Shown: positions 25,718 to 34,012, counted from the first letter of the stretch. The stretch: DNA of 64,000 nucleotides from Asanoa siamensis (GCF_016862555.1 NZ_BONE01000002.1:169366-233365), one strand, 5' to 3'. Made by a program: numbers and translations. The notes: generated from the sequence alone by a model not told the origin.

Positions 25718-26221
25718 TCACGCTTCGTGCCACGGTGGGTCTTGCCACGGCTCGGCGTTGTAGTTCGCGGTCAGGGTGAGCACGAAGTGCGGCTCGCGGG
25801 TTGCTTCGTAGTCGGGGTCCTCGAGCTGTGCGACGTCGCAGCTGTAGAGGCCTGGCGCCAGGTCGAAGACCTGGCGCGACCGGTGCGGCTCGGGCAGTCG
25901 CACGTCGTCGAACTGCGCGGCCATCGACAGCGAGTCGTAGCTGAGCACGTGTAGCTGGCCGCTCGTCACCCTGATCGGCCCGACGGCCCGCCGGAAGCAG
26001 TCGGCCGGCGCGGGGCCGCCGACGACGACGTCGACGATCCAGTCCTCCTCGCGCCCGGTTCCCCAGATCAACAGCTGCCGCTCGCCCATGGCGTCGCGGA
26101 ACCGCGCGAACAGCGTTTCGTAAGTCCATTCAGGACTGACGTACCCGTGATAGGCGTGATGATCGACCAACGCGATCAACCCGGAGTCGTCGACAACCCG
26201 AAACCTGCGAACGTCACTCAC
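25718..26221 (-). CDS. hypothetical protein (167 aa)
   Basis: A soluble acidic 167-residue protein, probably mostly beta-sheet (LLIWGTGREEDWIVDVVVGG; HFVLTLTANYNAEPWQDP). A run HHAYHGYVSPEW near residue 22 is notable for its histidines, but no metal site can be claimed. GGAGG lies six bases before the GTG at 26221. No family recognised. Convergent with pepN, divergent from the 97-residue gene at 26291. Confidence 0.6.
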   Translation of the reverse strand: MSDVRRFRVVDDSGLIALVDHHAYHGYVSPEWTYETLFARFRDAMGERQLLIWGTGREEDWIVDVVVGGPAPADCFRRAVGPIRVTSGQLHVLSYDSLSMAAQFDDVRLPEPHRSRQVFDLAPGLYSCDVAQLEDPDYEATREPHFVLTLTANYNAEPWQDPPWHEA

Positions 26222-26290
26222 GCCGCACCTCCGTCATGCACCGAGTCTGCCAGCGGCGTGCGACAACCCGCTGACCGCTAGCGTGCTCAC

Positions 26291-26584
26291 ATGACGGACC
26301 CCGCTGGACTGACCCACGCCGCGCTGGCCGAGGTGCTCCGGGCCGAGGGTTTCCCACCGGACGCCTACTCGCTGGGCGCCGGCCGCGACGTCAACGAGTG
26401 CTACGTCCTGGCCGAGACGACCGACGCCGGCTGGGAGTTCTACTACGCGGAGCGCGGTCTCAAGTCCGGCCTCCGCGTCTTCGCCACCGAGAGCGAAGCC
26501 TGCACCCACTTCCTCGACAGCTGCGGCGGGACTTCGGTCGATCCTGAGCCATCGGGGCTGCGGGCGCTCCGGCTCGGCGCGTAG
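26291..26584 (+). CDS. small hypothetical protein (97 aa)
   Basis: An acidic 97-residue alpha/beta protein (VNECYVLAETTDAGWEFYYAERGLKSGLRVFATESEACTHFLD). Its shape resembles small immunity or regulatory proteins in actinobacteria, but no partner toxin is nearby. The ATG is likely leaderless: TAGCGT lies six bases upstream. The following gene starts 9 bp after the stop. Confidence 0.55.
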   Translation: MTDPAGLTHAALAEVLRAEGFPPDAYSLGAGRDVNECYVLAETTDAGWEFYYAERGLKSGLRVFATESEACTHFLDSCGGTSVDPEPSGLRALRLGA

Positions 26585-26593
26585 GTTCCTCGC

Positions 26594-27277
26594 GTGGGTG
26601 AGTTCATCGCGGTGTCCGCGTTCCAGACCGATGATCCGGGCCGCGTGCTCAACAGCGTCACCTCGTTCTTCGCGGCGCACGGCTGGCCCGCCGAACAGGT
26701 GCCGGGCGACGGCCCGCAGACCGACAACGACGTGCTCGGGTTCGTGCCGCACGGCGGGTGGAGCGTCGTGCTCTGGCCGGGCTACTTCAGCGACCTCGCC
26801 GCGGTCGAGTTCGTGTCGCGGGAGCTGGGCGTGGTGGGCAGCACCGTGCGGATCCACGACGGCGACTACTGGAGCCACTCCCTGCTGCGGGACGGCGCGT
26901 TCCTCGACCGGTTCGCCTCGATGCCCGACTACTTCACCGACGATCGGCGTGAGATCGATCGGCTGGTCGCGAAGTTCGCCGGGCAGCCCGCTGTCGTCGC
27001 CGCCGCGACCGGGTGCGCGGTCGAGGAGATCGCCCCCTACCTGATCCACATCGACCTCAGCGTCGACGAGGACGACGAGAGCTTCGACGAGCCGGAGCCC
27101 GAGCTGGGCCGCGCCTTTCCCGACGACGAGTACGAGCTGCACGACCCGTGGGTCTTCGTCGACTTCTGGCGCCGGATCGGCATCCGCTATCCGGCAGACT
27201 CGTCAGCCCCCGTGTGGCGCCTGCGGTTGGCCGAGGGCTGGCTCAACAGCCTTCCCGCGGGGGACGCGGAGCTCTAG
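26594..27277 (+). CDS. hypothetical protein (227 aa)
   Basis: A cytoplasmic 227-residue acidic protein with no membrane helix. GGWSVVLWPGYFSDLAAVEFVSRELGVVGSTVRIHDGDYWSH is an alternating strand/helix stretch, and the C-terminal 60 residues are highly acidic. No family recognised. GTG 26594 with TAGGTT six bases upstream suggests a leaderless start of its own. It may be co-transcribed with the 97-residue gene before it and the kinase-like gene after it (9-bp gaps). Confidence 0.62.
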   Translation: MGEFIAVSAFQTDDPGRVLNSVTSFFAAHGWPAEQVPGDGPQTDNDVLGFVPHGGWSVVLWPGYFSDLAAVEFVSRELGVVGSTVRIHDGDYWSHSLLRDGAFLDRFASMPDYFTDDRREIDRLVAKFAGQPAVVAAATGCAVEEIAPYLIHIDLSVDEDDESFDEPEPELGRAFPDDEYELHDPWVFVDFWRRIGIRYPADSSAPVWRLRLAEGWLNSLPAGDAEL

Positions 27278-27286
27278 TCTCCCCGC

Positions 27287-27877
27287 GTGGGGCTGTTCGT
27301 CGCGATCACCGGCGGCACCGGGAGCGGTAAGACGACGCTCGCGGACGCTCTCGCGCGGCGGCTCGGTGACCAACTCGCCGTGGTCTCCCTCGACGATCTC
27401 GTCTTCGGGCGGGCCGCGCTCGCCGCCGCCGGTCGTGTCGTCACCGACTGGGACGACCCCGGTCTCTGGCGGTGGGACGACCTGCGTGGCCACCTCGCCG
27501 ACCTGCGCGCCGGCCGGCCCACCGTCGTCGACGCGCGGTCGCGGGAGAGTCGGGCCGCCGGCACGCCGACGCTGCGCGTCGAGCCGCGGCCCGTGTGCGC
27601 CCTCGTCGGCCACCTCGCGTTGCACGACGACGAGATCGCCAAGATCTGCGGCGTACGCGTCTATCTCGATCTGCCCGAGGACGAGTTGGCCCGTCGCCGC
27701 GCGGCGCGCGGACCGGCCCCGGAGAACAACGAGCCCTACCTCTCCACCACGCTGCTCCCCGCGCACCGGCGCCTCGTCGTCCCTCAGAAACGAAGGGCCA
27801 CCCACGTCGTCGATGCGACCCGACAACCCGCGGTGGTCGCCGACGAGGTCGTCGCGATCATCCGGCGAGCGACCTAG
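27287..27877 (+). CDS. uridine-kinase-like P-loop protein
   Basis: A 196-residue P-loop NTPase. FVAITGGTGSGKTTLADALARRL is a textbook Walker A (residues 4-26), LAVVSLDDLVF the Asp-containing strand, VTDWDDPGLWRWDDL the uridine-kinase-like substrate region (compare NFDHPxAFD), and VRVYLDLPEDELARRRAARG the lid. Phosphorylation of uridine/cytidine or a similar small substrate is probable; the motif is not exact, so the substrate is not assigned. GTG start after TAGTCT (leaderless-like). The stop overlaps the convergent SDR stop in CTAG. Confidence 0.72.
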   Translation: MGLFVAITGGTGSGKTTLADALARRLGDQLAVVSLDDLVFGRAALAAAGRVVTDWDDPGLWRWDDLRGHLADLRAGRPTVVDARSRESRAAGTPTLRVEPRPVCALVGHLALHDDEIAKICGVRVYLDLPEDELARRRAARGPAPENNEPYLSTTLLPAHRRLVVPQKRRATHVVDATRQPAVVADEVVAIIRRAT

Positions 27878-28647
27878 AGCGACGTCGTCAGCCCGCCGTC
27901 GATCACGTGGTCGGTGCCCGTCATGTTGGCGACGCGGGCGCTGGCCAGCATCACCACCAGGTCCGCCACCTCCTGCGGATGGGTGAACCGGTTCGTCACC
28001 GACTGCCCGGCCGCCCCGGCGCGCACGGATTCCGGCGCGGCCCCCGTCGCAGCCGCCACCGTCTGGGCCATCCCGCCGGCACCGAGCCAGAGGTCCGTCT
28101 CCACAGGTCCCGGCGACACGGTGTTCACCCGTACCCCGCGCGGACCCACCTCTTTGGACAGTGCCTTGCAGAAGTTGAGCAGCGCCCCCTTCGCCGCGCT
28201 GTAGTCCATCACCAGCGGGTCCGGCAGCGTCGCGTTGACCGAGCAGACGGTGACGATCGACCCGCGTTTCTCCAGCAGTTGCGGCAGTGCCGCGCGCGTC
28301 GCGCGTACCGGTGCCAGGAAGTTGATCGTCAGGGTTTCCAGCCAGTCCTCGTCGGTGATCGAACCGAACCCGTCGGGCCGCGGCCGCGTCGCGCCGACGT
28401 TGTTGATCAGGATGTCCGCGCCTCCCCGCGCGGCCGCCGCCGCCAGAAGCTGATCGGGTCCGTCGGCGGTCGCCAGGTCGAGCGCGACCGGGAAAACCCC
28501 GGCCAGCGCCGCGAGTTCGGGCGTGATCGTCCGGGAGCCGGCGACGACGGCAACACCTTGATCAGCGAGGGTACGCGTCACCGCCAGGCCGATGCCCTTG
28601 CCCGCGCCCGTGACGACAGCGCACTTGCCGCTCAGCTCCAGATCCAT
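27874..28647 (-). CDS. short-chain dehydrogenase/reductase
   Basis: A 257-residue classical SDR oxidoreductase. TGAGKGIG (residues 13-20) binds the dinucleotide, ILINNVGATRP holds the NNxG motif, VTVCSVNATLPDPLVMDYSAAKGAL contains the Ser and the Tyr-x3-Lys (YSAAK) catalytic residues, and VNTVSPGPVETDLW is the C-terminal signature. NAD(P)(H) preference is not clear: no basic residue follows the glycine motif. Substrate unknown. GGAGG precedes the ATG. Stop codons of this gene and the convergent kinase-like gene overlap. Confidence 0.87.
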   Translation of the reverse strand: MDLELSGKCAVVTGAGKGIGLAVTRTLADQGVAVVAGSRTITPELAALAGVFPVALDLATADGPDQLLAAAAARGGADILINNVGATRPRPDGFGSITDEDWLETLTINFLAPVRATRAALPQLLEKRGSIVTVCSVNATLPDPLVMDYSAAKGALLNFCKALSKEVGPRGVRVNTVSPGPVETDLWLGAGGMAQTVAAATGAAPESVRAGAAGQSVTNRFTHPQEVADLVVMLASARVANMTGTDHVIDGGLTTSL

Positions 28648-28795
28648 GTGGCCGACCTCCAGAAAGGCGCCAAAACTGCATCCTCTCCCGAACCACCCGT
28701 ACGGTGGCGAGTTCGGGCAAAGCGACCCGGGCCAGTGTTAAAGGAGGGACATTTGGTCCGTTGCGCGTGACCGGAGCCGCGAGTTAATCGGGCTC

Positions 28796-30586
28796 GTGTC
28801 AAATCCATGGTCGGGTTGGTTCCGCCGAGACGTTGATCGTGGCCCGGTCGTCGCACTGGACGATCGGATCGGGAGTCTTGCCTTGGAGTCACGCCGCGTA
28901 CAACGGGTGCTGCTGCTGTCGAACGGGTTCGGCGGCGCGACGATGGCCGCCTACTGCTGGTTGCGCGACCGCGGCATCCAGACCGCCTTCCAGCCGGCCG
29001 GCTCCGGCGCCGCGATGGTCGACGCCGATCTCTGGTACGGGCCGGACCTCATCTTCGCGCCCACCCTGACCGCCAAGGTCCCGGCCGAGCTGTTCGGCAA
29101 GGTGGTGATCAACCACCCCGGCCGGATCGGCGACCGCGGCGCGTCCTCGATCGACTGGGGACGGTGGCGCCGCGAGCGCTTCGGCGGCACGACCCTGCTG
29201 CTGGCCGCCGACGGCTGGGACACGGGCGACATCGTGCACACGACGACGTTCGCCTACCCGGCGGAGCCGGCGACCAAGAGTTGGATCTACGCGAACCCCA
29301 ACCGGGCCGCCATGCTGCGCGGCCTCGCCCACCTGGTCGACGAGGTGGCGCCGACGCCGCGCCCCCTCGACTACGCGCACGCGGACGTGCTCGGCCGGTG
29401 GAACGACGTGCTGCGCCTCGGTGACGCGACGATCGACTGGTCGCTGACCGCCGACGAGGTCGTCTGGCGCGCGGCGGCCCGCGACGGCGCGCCCGGGGTG
29501 CTCGCCTCGCTGCTCGGCCAGTCGCTGCGCGTCTACGACGTGCATCCGGCCGGGCCGGCGCGCGGCGACCAGGGCGCGGTGGTCGGCTGGCTGCCGGACG
29601 GCGCGATCCGGGTCGCGACGGGGCCGGCGGGCGCCGACGGGCGGCGCGAGAGCGTATGGATCGGCTACGTCCGCGACGGCGCGTTCAAGCAGCCGGCGTC
29701 GTGGTGGTTGCGCGGCCAGCGCGGGCACTGCCCGGTATGGGAGGACGGCGCCGTGCCGTACCGACCGGTGACCACCACCCAGCGCGGGGCCGTCGCGGTG
29801 ATCACCGCTTCCGCGTACAACGGCGCCTGGTCGACGTTCTTCTGCCACGCGGTCGCGGCCGCCATCGCCGCGGTGGCGCGCCGACCCGACGTGGAACAGA
29901 TCGTCCTGCGCGGCGGCGGCACGGGCCCGTTCTGCAACGGCATCAACCTGAATCACGTGTACGCCGCACCGGCGGGCATGGAAGCCGAGGCGCGCGCGAA
30001 CATCCGGGCGATCAACGAGGTGGCGCTGGCCCTCTTCCAGGCGCGCCGCGACGGCATCTCGGTTCTGGTGTTGTTGGACGGCGACGCCGGCGCGGGCGGC
30101 GCGTTCCTGTCGCTGTGCGCGGACGTGGCGGTCGCGGTGCCGGGCCGGACGTTCAACTACCACTACGTGGGGATGGGCGGCCTGACGGGTTCGGAGTTCC
30201 ACACGCTGACGCTGCCGGGCCGCATGCCGGACGAGGTGGCCCGGGTGGGCCTGCTGCACGACTGCCTGCCCCTGAGCGCGGACCAGGCGCTGCGCCAGGG
30301 CCTGGTCGACTATCTGGCGCCGGAGGGGTTGTCGGGTCCCGATCTGACCGAGTGGGTCTATGAGCTCGCGGCCAACCACGGCCATCCGGGCAAGCAGGCC
30401 GACCGGCAGCGCTGGCGTCCACTCCCGACGGAGGCGGAGTTGGCGGAGACACAGGAGCGGGAGCTACGCCGCATCGACGCGGACTTCGCGAGCGAGGAGT
30501 TCCAGTCGGCGGTGACGAACTTCGTCTTGAAACGCGGGGGTACGGCACCGCGAGCCGCCACGGAATACCGCGGCGCGTACACCTAA
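28796..30586 (+). CDS. hypX: HypX-like hydrogenase maturation protein (formyltransferase + enoyl-CoA hydratase-like)
   Basis: A 596-residue two-domain protein. The N-terminal 280 residues are formyltransferase-like: VQRVLLLSNGFGG, then VVINHPGRIGDRGASSIDWGRW with Asn106 and His107, the HypX version of the methionyl-tRNA formyltransferase HPSxLP loop. The C-terminal half is crotonase-like: VEQIVLRGGGTGPFCNGINLNHV and LLDGDAGAGGAFLSLCADVAVA. HypX/HoxX makes CO from formyl-tetrahydrofolate, via formyl-CoA, for the [NiFe]-hydrogenase centre. No hydrogenase or other hyp gene is in the window. The first 30 residues are extra; TTG at 28883 with GGGAG upstream may be the real start. Confidence 0.78.
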   Translation: MSNPWSGWFRRDVDRGPVVALDDRIGSLALESRRVQRVLLLSNGFGGATMAAYCWLRDRGIQTAFQPAGSGAAMVDADLWYGPDLIFAPTLTAKVPAELFGKVVINHPGRIGDRGASSIDWGRWRRERFGGTTLLLAADGWDTGDIVHTTTFAYPAEPATKSWIYANPNRAAMLRGLAHLVDEVAPTPRPLDYAHADVLGRWNDVLRLGDATIDWSLTADEVVWRAAARDGAPGVLASLLGQSLRVYDVHPAGPARGDQGAVVGWLPDGAIRVATGPAGADGRRESVWIGYVRDGAFKQPASWWLRGQRGHCPVWEDGAVPYRPVTTTQRGAVAVITASAYNGAWSTFFCHAVAAAIAAVARRPDVEQIVLRGGGTGPFCNGINLNHVYAAPAGMEAEARANIRAINEVALALFQARRDGISVLVLLDGDAGAGGAFLSLCADVAVAVPGRTFNYHYVGMGGLTGSEFHTLTLPGRMPDEVARVGLLHDCLPLSADQALRQGLVDYLAPEGLSGPDLTEWVYELAANHGHPGKQADRQRWRPLPTEAELAETQERELRRIDADFASEEFQSAVTNFVLKRGGTAPRAATEYRGAYT

Positions 30587-31278
30587 CCCATCTCTTGAAT
30601 GATGCGGGCGACCGCGTCGGGGTCGACGAGTTGATGGAGGTGTCGGCCGCGCAGGTGCTCTGTGCGCCAGCCCCGTGCACGCGCGTCGGAGGCTTTGTCG
30701 TCGTCGGTGTCATCTCGTCCGAAGCCCAGGTAGCCGCACAGGCGGTCGTCCCATCCTGCTGGCACGGGGATGCTCTGCTCGAAGAAGGAGAGCGGAAGCC
30801 GCGGTTCCTCGGCCGCGATCCTCCGCATGGTTTCCGCGTCCGGGAACATCGGGGCGATGTCGGCCGGGTCCCACCACTGGGACCAGGGCGGCAGGTGCCC
30901 GTCCTCCGCTTTGTGGCGGACGACCTCGAGCAACGCGGGTGCGACGGCTGGGGTGGCTCCGCCGCCGCCCCGGGCGGGCAGCGAGGCGTCGACGAAGACA
31001 CAGGCTCTGACGTTGTGGTCGAGGGCGTCGACGACGACGGGCATGAACCGGCCGGCGTTGCTGTGGGCGACCAGCACGACCTCGGTCCCGGCCGGCATGG
31101 CTTCGACGGCAGCGGCGGTTGCCTCGGCGACCAGCGGCCAGAAGGGCGGCTCGGCGTGCTGAAGATGAAGAAACGACGGCACGACGGCATCGGGCAGCCT
31201 GCGCGCGACGGGTGCCCAGGTCGAGGGGCCGACCAACGGGCTGTGGAGCAGTACGTAGGCGACACTCACCGCCGCCAT
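30583..31278 (-). CDS. alpha/beta hydrolase
   Basis: A 231-residue alpha/beta hydrolase without signal peptide. VAYVLLHSPLVGPSTWAPVARRL is the oxyanion-strand start, and EVVLVAHSNAGRFMPVVVDAL has the nucleophile elbow with Asn after the Ser (HSNAG instead of GxSxG). VDASLP follows, and the C-terminal HLRGRHLHQLVDPDAVA holds the likely catalytic His. An esterase or lipase-like activity is possible, though the AHSNAG elbow resembles the salicylate-esterase/MenH-like branch. The stop overlaps the convergent HypX-like gene by CTAA; divergent from the MBL gene with 27 bp between. Confidence 0.78.
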   Translation of the reverse strand: MAAVSVAYVLLHSPLVGPSTWAPVARRLPDAVVPSFLHLQHAEPPFWPLVAEATAAAVEAMPAGTEVVLVAHSNAGRFMPVVVDALDHNVRACVFVDASLPARGGGGATPAVAPALLEVVRHKAEDGHLPPWSQWWDPADIAPMFPDAETMRRIAAEEPRLPLSFFEQSIPVPAGWDDRLCGYLGFGRDDTDDDKASDARARGWRTEHLRGRHLHQLVDPDAVARIIQEMG

Positions 31279-31305
31279 TCTGCCCGGGTCTGACACAGTG
31301 GGTCG

Positions 31306-32052
31306 ATGCTTGATCAGGTGGCCGACGGGGTCTGGGTACGCCAGAGCGAATGGGTCTGGAGCAACGCGGTCGTGGTGCGCGGAGAGTCGGGTTTGATCCT
31401 GGTCGACCCCGGCATCGCGGGCGCGGACCTGACCGCGCTCGCCGACGACGTGGACCGACTGGGCCTCCCGGTGGTCGCCGGCTTCTCCACCCACCCGCAC
31501 TGGGACCACCTGCTCTGGCACGCCCGGTTCGGGGAGGTGCCCCGCTACGCGACGGCCGCCAACGTCGCGCTCGCCCGCGAAGCCCGGGAGCGCGCGCAGC
31601 AGATGGCTTCCGAGAGCGCGCCCGGCGTCCCGCTGGACCTGATCGGCCTCCTCACCCCGCTGCCGGCGGACGGCGGCCCCGTCCCGGGCGAGATCATCGA
31701 GCACGAGGCCCACGCGGTCGGCCACGCCGCGCTCCTCCTGGCGGACCGCGGCGTGCTCGTCGCCGGCGACATGCTTTCGGATGTGTTGATCCCGCTCCTC
31801 GACGCCCGCCGCCCGGGTCAGGTGGACGCTTACGAGAGGGCCCTCGACCGCCTGAGCGAGGCGGCCCGCGACGTCGACGTCCTGATCCCGGGCCACGGCG
31901 CGGTCGCCCGGGGCGCCGAGGTAGCGGCGCGGTTGGTTGCGGACCGCGCCTACATCGACGCGCTACGCCAGGACACGGAGTCGTCGGACGCGCGCCTGGC
32001 CCAGGAAGGGCTGGCGGGCCCGCACCAGTCGAACGTCCGGCAGGCTCGCTAG
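31306..32052 (+). CDS. MBL-fold metallo-hydrolase
   Basis: A 248-residue metallo-beta-lactamase-fold hydrolase. STHPHWDHLLW is the HxHxDH-type motif (the first histidine lies in HPHWDH), HEAHAVGHAALLLADRGVLVAGDMLSD holds the third His and bridging Asp, and LIPGHGAV is the C-terminal His motif. Two zinc ions are expected. Substrate unknown; such stand-alone proteins hydrolyse thioesters, lactones or phosphoesters. The stop codon shares CTAG with the convergent DHFR-family gene. Confidence 0.85.
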   Translation: MLDQVADGVWVRQSEWVWSNAVVVRGESGLILVDPGIAGADLTALADDVDRLGLPVVAGFSTHPHWDHLLWHARFGEVPRYATAANVALAREARERAQQMASESAPGVPLDLIGLLTPLPADGGPVPGEIIEHEAHAVGHAALLLADRGVLVAGDMLSDVLIPLLDARRPGQVDAYERALDRLSEAARDVDVLIPGHGAVARGAEVAARLVADRAYIDALRQDTESSDARLAQEGLAGPHQSNVRQAR

Positions 32053-32621
32053 CGCCGGGTCTCGTACCTGGTCAGGGTTATCCCGCCGGCGAACGTGCGG
32101 GTCTCCACCAGGCTCAGGTTCACCCAGTTGTCGAGGGCCGTGAAGAACGGCGTGCCGCCACCCACGAGGACCGGATGGGTGATGATCGCGTACTCGTCGA
32201 TCAGCCCGTGGCGCATGGCGGTGGCGGCGAGTGTGGCGCCGCACATATCGATGGGGCGACCGTCCTCGGCCTTGAGCCGCCTGATCTCGGCGACCGCGTC
32301 ACCGGTGACCAGCCGGGTGTTCCAGTCGACCGGGCGGGTGGTCGAGGAGAACACGACCTTAGGCATGCCTCGCCACCGCTTGGCGAACTCGACGTGCGCG
32401 GCCGTGGCACCCGGCTGCTGGTCGGCGGTCGGCCAGTGGGAGCTCATGTTCTCCCAGATCTTGCGCCCGTACAAGGCGGTGCCGGTAGCCGCCACGCGAT
32501 CGGACCACCACTGAAACACCTCATCACTCGGCACACTCCACCCAAGATCATCACCGTGCGTGGTGGTGTAGCCGTCCAGGCTCACGTTCATAGCGAAGGC
32601 CAGTTTCCGGTGCGCCGCCAT
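32049..32621 (-). CDS. dihydrofolate reductase family protein (RibD C-terminal domain)
   Basis: A 190-residue single-domain protein of the RibD_C/DHFR-like family. RKLAFAMNVSLDGYTTTHGDDLGW is the typical start, TALYGRKIWENM the helix/strand core, KVVFSSTTRPVDWNTRLVTGDAVAEIRRLKAEDGRPIDMCGA the NADPH part, and PVLVGGGTPFF the GGxP loop. NADPH-dependent reduction of an unknown substrate is probable; folate itself is unlikely. GGGAG lies seven bases before the ATG. Convergent with the MBL gene. Confidence 0.85.
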   Translation of the reverse strand: MAAHRKLAFAMNVSLDGYTTTHGDDLGWSVPSDEVFQWWSDRVAATGTALYGRKIWENMSSHWPTADQQPGATAAHVEFAKRWRGMPKVVFSSTTRPVDWNTRLVTGDAVAEIRRLKAEDGRPIDMCGATLAATAMRHGLIDEYAIITHPVLVGGGTPFFTALDNWVNLSLVETRTFAGGITLTRYETRR

Positions 32622-32833
32622 CCGATAGCTCCCTAATCGCCGGCGGCCCGCTCTGGCCGCCTCTCGCCTGCTCTACGAACGACGCGCCCCAGATCCGACG
32701 CGGCGCCAGAAGAATTCATGCGGAACCTCCACCACTCGGACGGCGCACCGGGTTCGGCCAGTCCAGGCCACCCGGTGTCAGTCATCGCGGCCCATTGCAG
32801 GTTCGCTTGGCGGTCGTAGTTCACCATGGCATC

Positions 32834-33274
32834 GTGCTGAAGCAGTGGAGGAACGGATCCGGTCGATGGAGCGTGTGGCGGGTGGGCCGCCGCCGTCTCG
32901 CCTGGCGTCCCCGGTTCCCCCAGCCCGCCTGGCTCGACGGCTGGAGCGGGTCCCACGGACCCTTCGAGATCATCCTGCTGGCCATCATCCTGGTCCTGAC
33001 TATCGGCCATGTGCTCAACTGGCTTGCCGCGCTGCTCGCGACGGCAGTGGTATGGCCCTACAGAACGGTGTCCGGCCGCTGGTTGGTCGTTGCCTACCCG
33101 CTTGAATCCCACCCTGGGGTGGATGACCGGGGCAGCGACCGTCCACATCAGCGGCGGGTAAATGGCCACTCAGCGGCGACGGCATTGACTCATCAGTGGG
33201 CGAGAGACATCGAGCAGTTCGGCGGCCCTCGAGAGCCGCTCCACGACGAGGCTTCCGCCGGGCTCGGCACCTGA
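32834..33274 (+). CDS. small membrane protein, unknown
   Basis: A 146-residue protein with one strong hydrophobic segment, FEIILLAIILVLTIGHVLNWLAALLATAVVWPY (about residues 45-77), probably two short helices. WRNGSGRWSVWRVGRRRLAWRPRF before it resembles the N-terminus of a common actinobacterial family of unknown function. The last 60 residues are hydrophilic and not clearly conserved. The start is uncertain: GTG 32834 is taken, the frame is open to 32795, and no ribosome site is visible. The last gene before the AICE. Confidence 0.5.
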   Translation: MLKQWRNGSGRWSVWRVGRRRLAWRPRFPQPAWLDGWSGSHGPFEIILLAIILVLTIGHVLNWLAALLATAVVWPYRTVSGRWLVVAYPLESHPGVDDRGSDRPHQRRVNGHSAATALTHQWARDIEQFGGPREPLHDEASAGLGT

Positions 33275-33420
33275 TTTGCCGTTTGTCCGGCTCGCCCGCT
33301 GGCCGACCGCCTGTGCTGTCACCCTTGACCGTCCACCGCGAAGAGCGAGACCTCGCCCTCGGTGGCCGGCTGGTCCGCCTTGATCGCGTCGACGCGGGCA
33401 GCGACCAATGGAACGTGGGG

Positions 33421-33439
33421 TCCGGGGCTCGGCCCCGGA
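33421..33439. terminator. hairpin left of the AICE
   Basis: A perfect 8-bp stem TCCGGGGC / GCCCCGGA with a 3-base loop. It lies 50 bp from the tRNA-derived attL core on the chromosome side. Before insertion it would have lain just downstream of the tRNA-Gly gene on the minus strand. Confidence 0.5.
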
Positions 33440-33491
33440 GGTCAGCATGCGGAACCTCTCTTGACCGCGCGAAGCGTGGGCAAAAGAGGTG

Positions 33492-33535
33492 GAGCGGGCG
33501 ACGGGAATCGAACCCGCACCGTCAGTTTGGAAGAC
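33492..33535. repeat. attL core (tRNA-Gly 3' half)
   Basis: 44 bp, identical to 47,612-47,655. It covers the tRNA from the anticodon arm to the discriminator and includes the T-arm. The tRNA 5' half is absent here, so this copy is the displaced original 3' end. Confidence 0.95.
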
Positions 33536-33630
33536 GTCAACCGGCCAGGTCGCTGAGCGCGAAAGTGCAGCTCAGCGGCCTGGTCGTGATGTCCGTGGGC
33601 GACCTCTGACGACCCCTTGTGGCACGGTCT

Positions 33631-33657
33631 ACTGGCACGCGGATGGCACGGCGATCT
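33631..33657. promoter_or_regulatory. integrase arm-type sites, left arm
   Basis: ACTGGCACGC followed by GGATGGCACGGCGATCT. It closely matches 47,517-47,543 at the right end (TAGTGGCATGC, then GAATGGCACGCAAGAT). In the circular form both flank the attP core, so they are candidate Int arm-binding sites; a further TGGCACG lies at 33,620. Confidence 0.5.
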
Positions 33658-33834
33658 TCGTTCTTCCCCCACACCCTCGGCCGGCGGCGGGATCTCCTCG
33701 GTCGGGCAGGTTCAACCCTGCGCGGGGTTCTCCGGTCGGGTCAAGGCTCGCCGAAGGCGACCGCGAAGCGGCTCGGCCTTGGCGCGGCCGGAGGTTCCCG
33801 TGTAGCCGTCCCGGTGCACGACCGAGGAGATCCC

Positions 33835-33858
33835 ATGAAGAGGCTGATCTCCGAGTAG
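33835..33858 (+). CDS. possible seven-codon leader peptide
   Basis: ATG AAG AGG CTG ATC TCC GAG TAG encodes MKRLISE. GAGGAG ends 5 bases before the ATG, an ideal ribosome site. A GC-rich hairpin (33,868-33,884) starts 9 bases after the stop. No open frame continues past it, so it may be a leader/attenuator or a coincidence. Confidence 0.3.
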   Translation: MKRLISE

Positions 33859-34012
33859 GGCCGGGGTCCGGGGCGGCGCCCCGGGATCACTCGTCTCGGC
33901 GCAGGCGACGAACGGCATCGGACCGCTCTCCTTCAAAGAGAAGGCTGCCAGGGTCAGAGGCCGGCCGGCGCGCGCGGCGGGCCGAAGGTCCAGAGCGCAG
34001 TGCCGGGCCGGC

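Noticed and set aside
27203..27826. 207-residue minus-strand frame antisense to the P-loop kinase gene
   Set aside because: The plus-strand frame has a clear Walker A and leaderless start; this is its shadow.
32633..32827. 64-codon minus-strand ORF beginning MVNYDRQ
   Set aside because: Possible small gene next to the 32,834 start, but no ribosome site, promoter box or family was seen.
33492..33535. second tRNA-Gly gene at the left end
   Set aside because: Only the 3' half is present and the sequence after it diverges, so it is an att site, not a functional tRNA.
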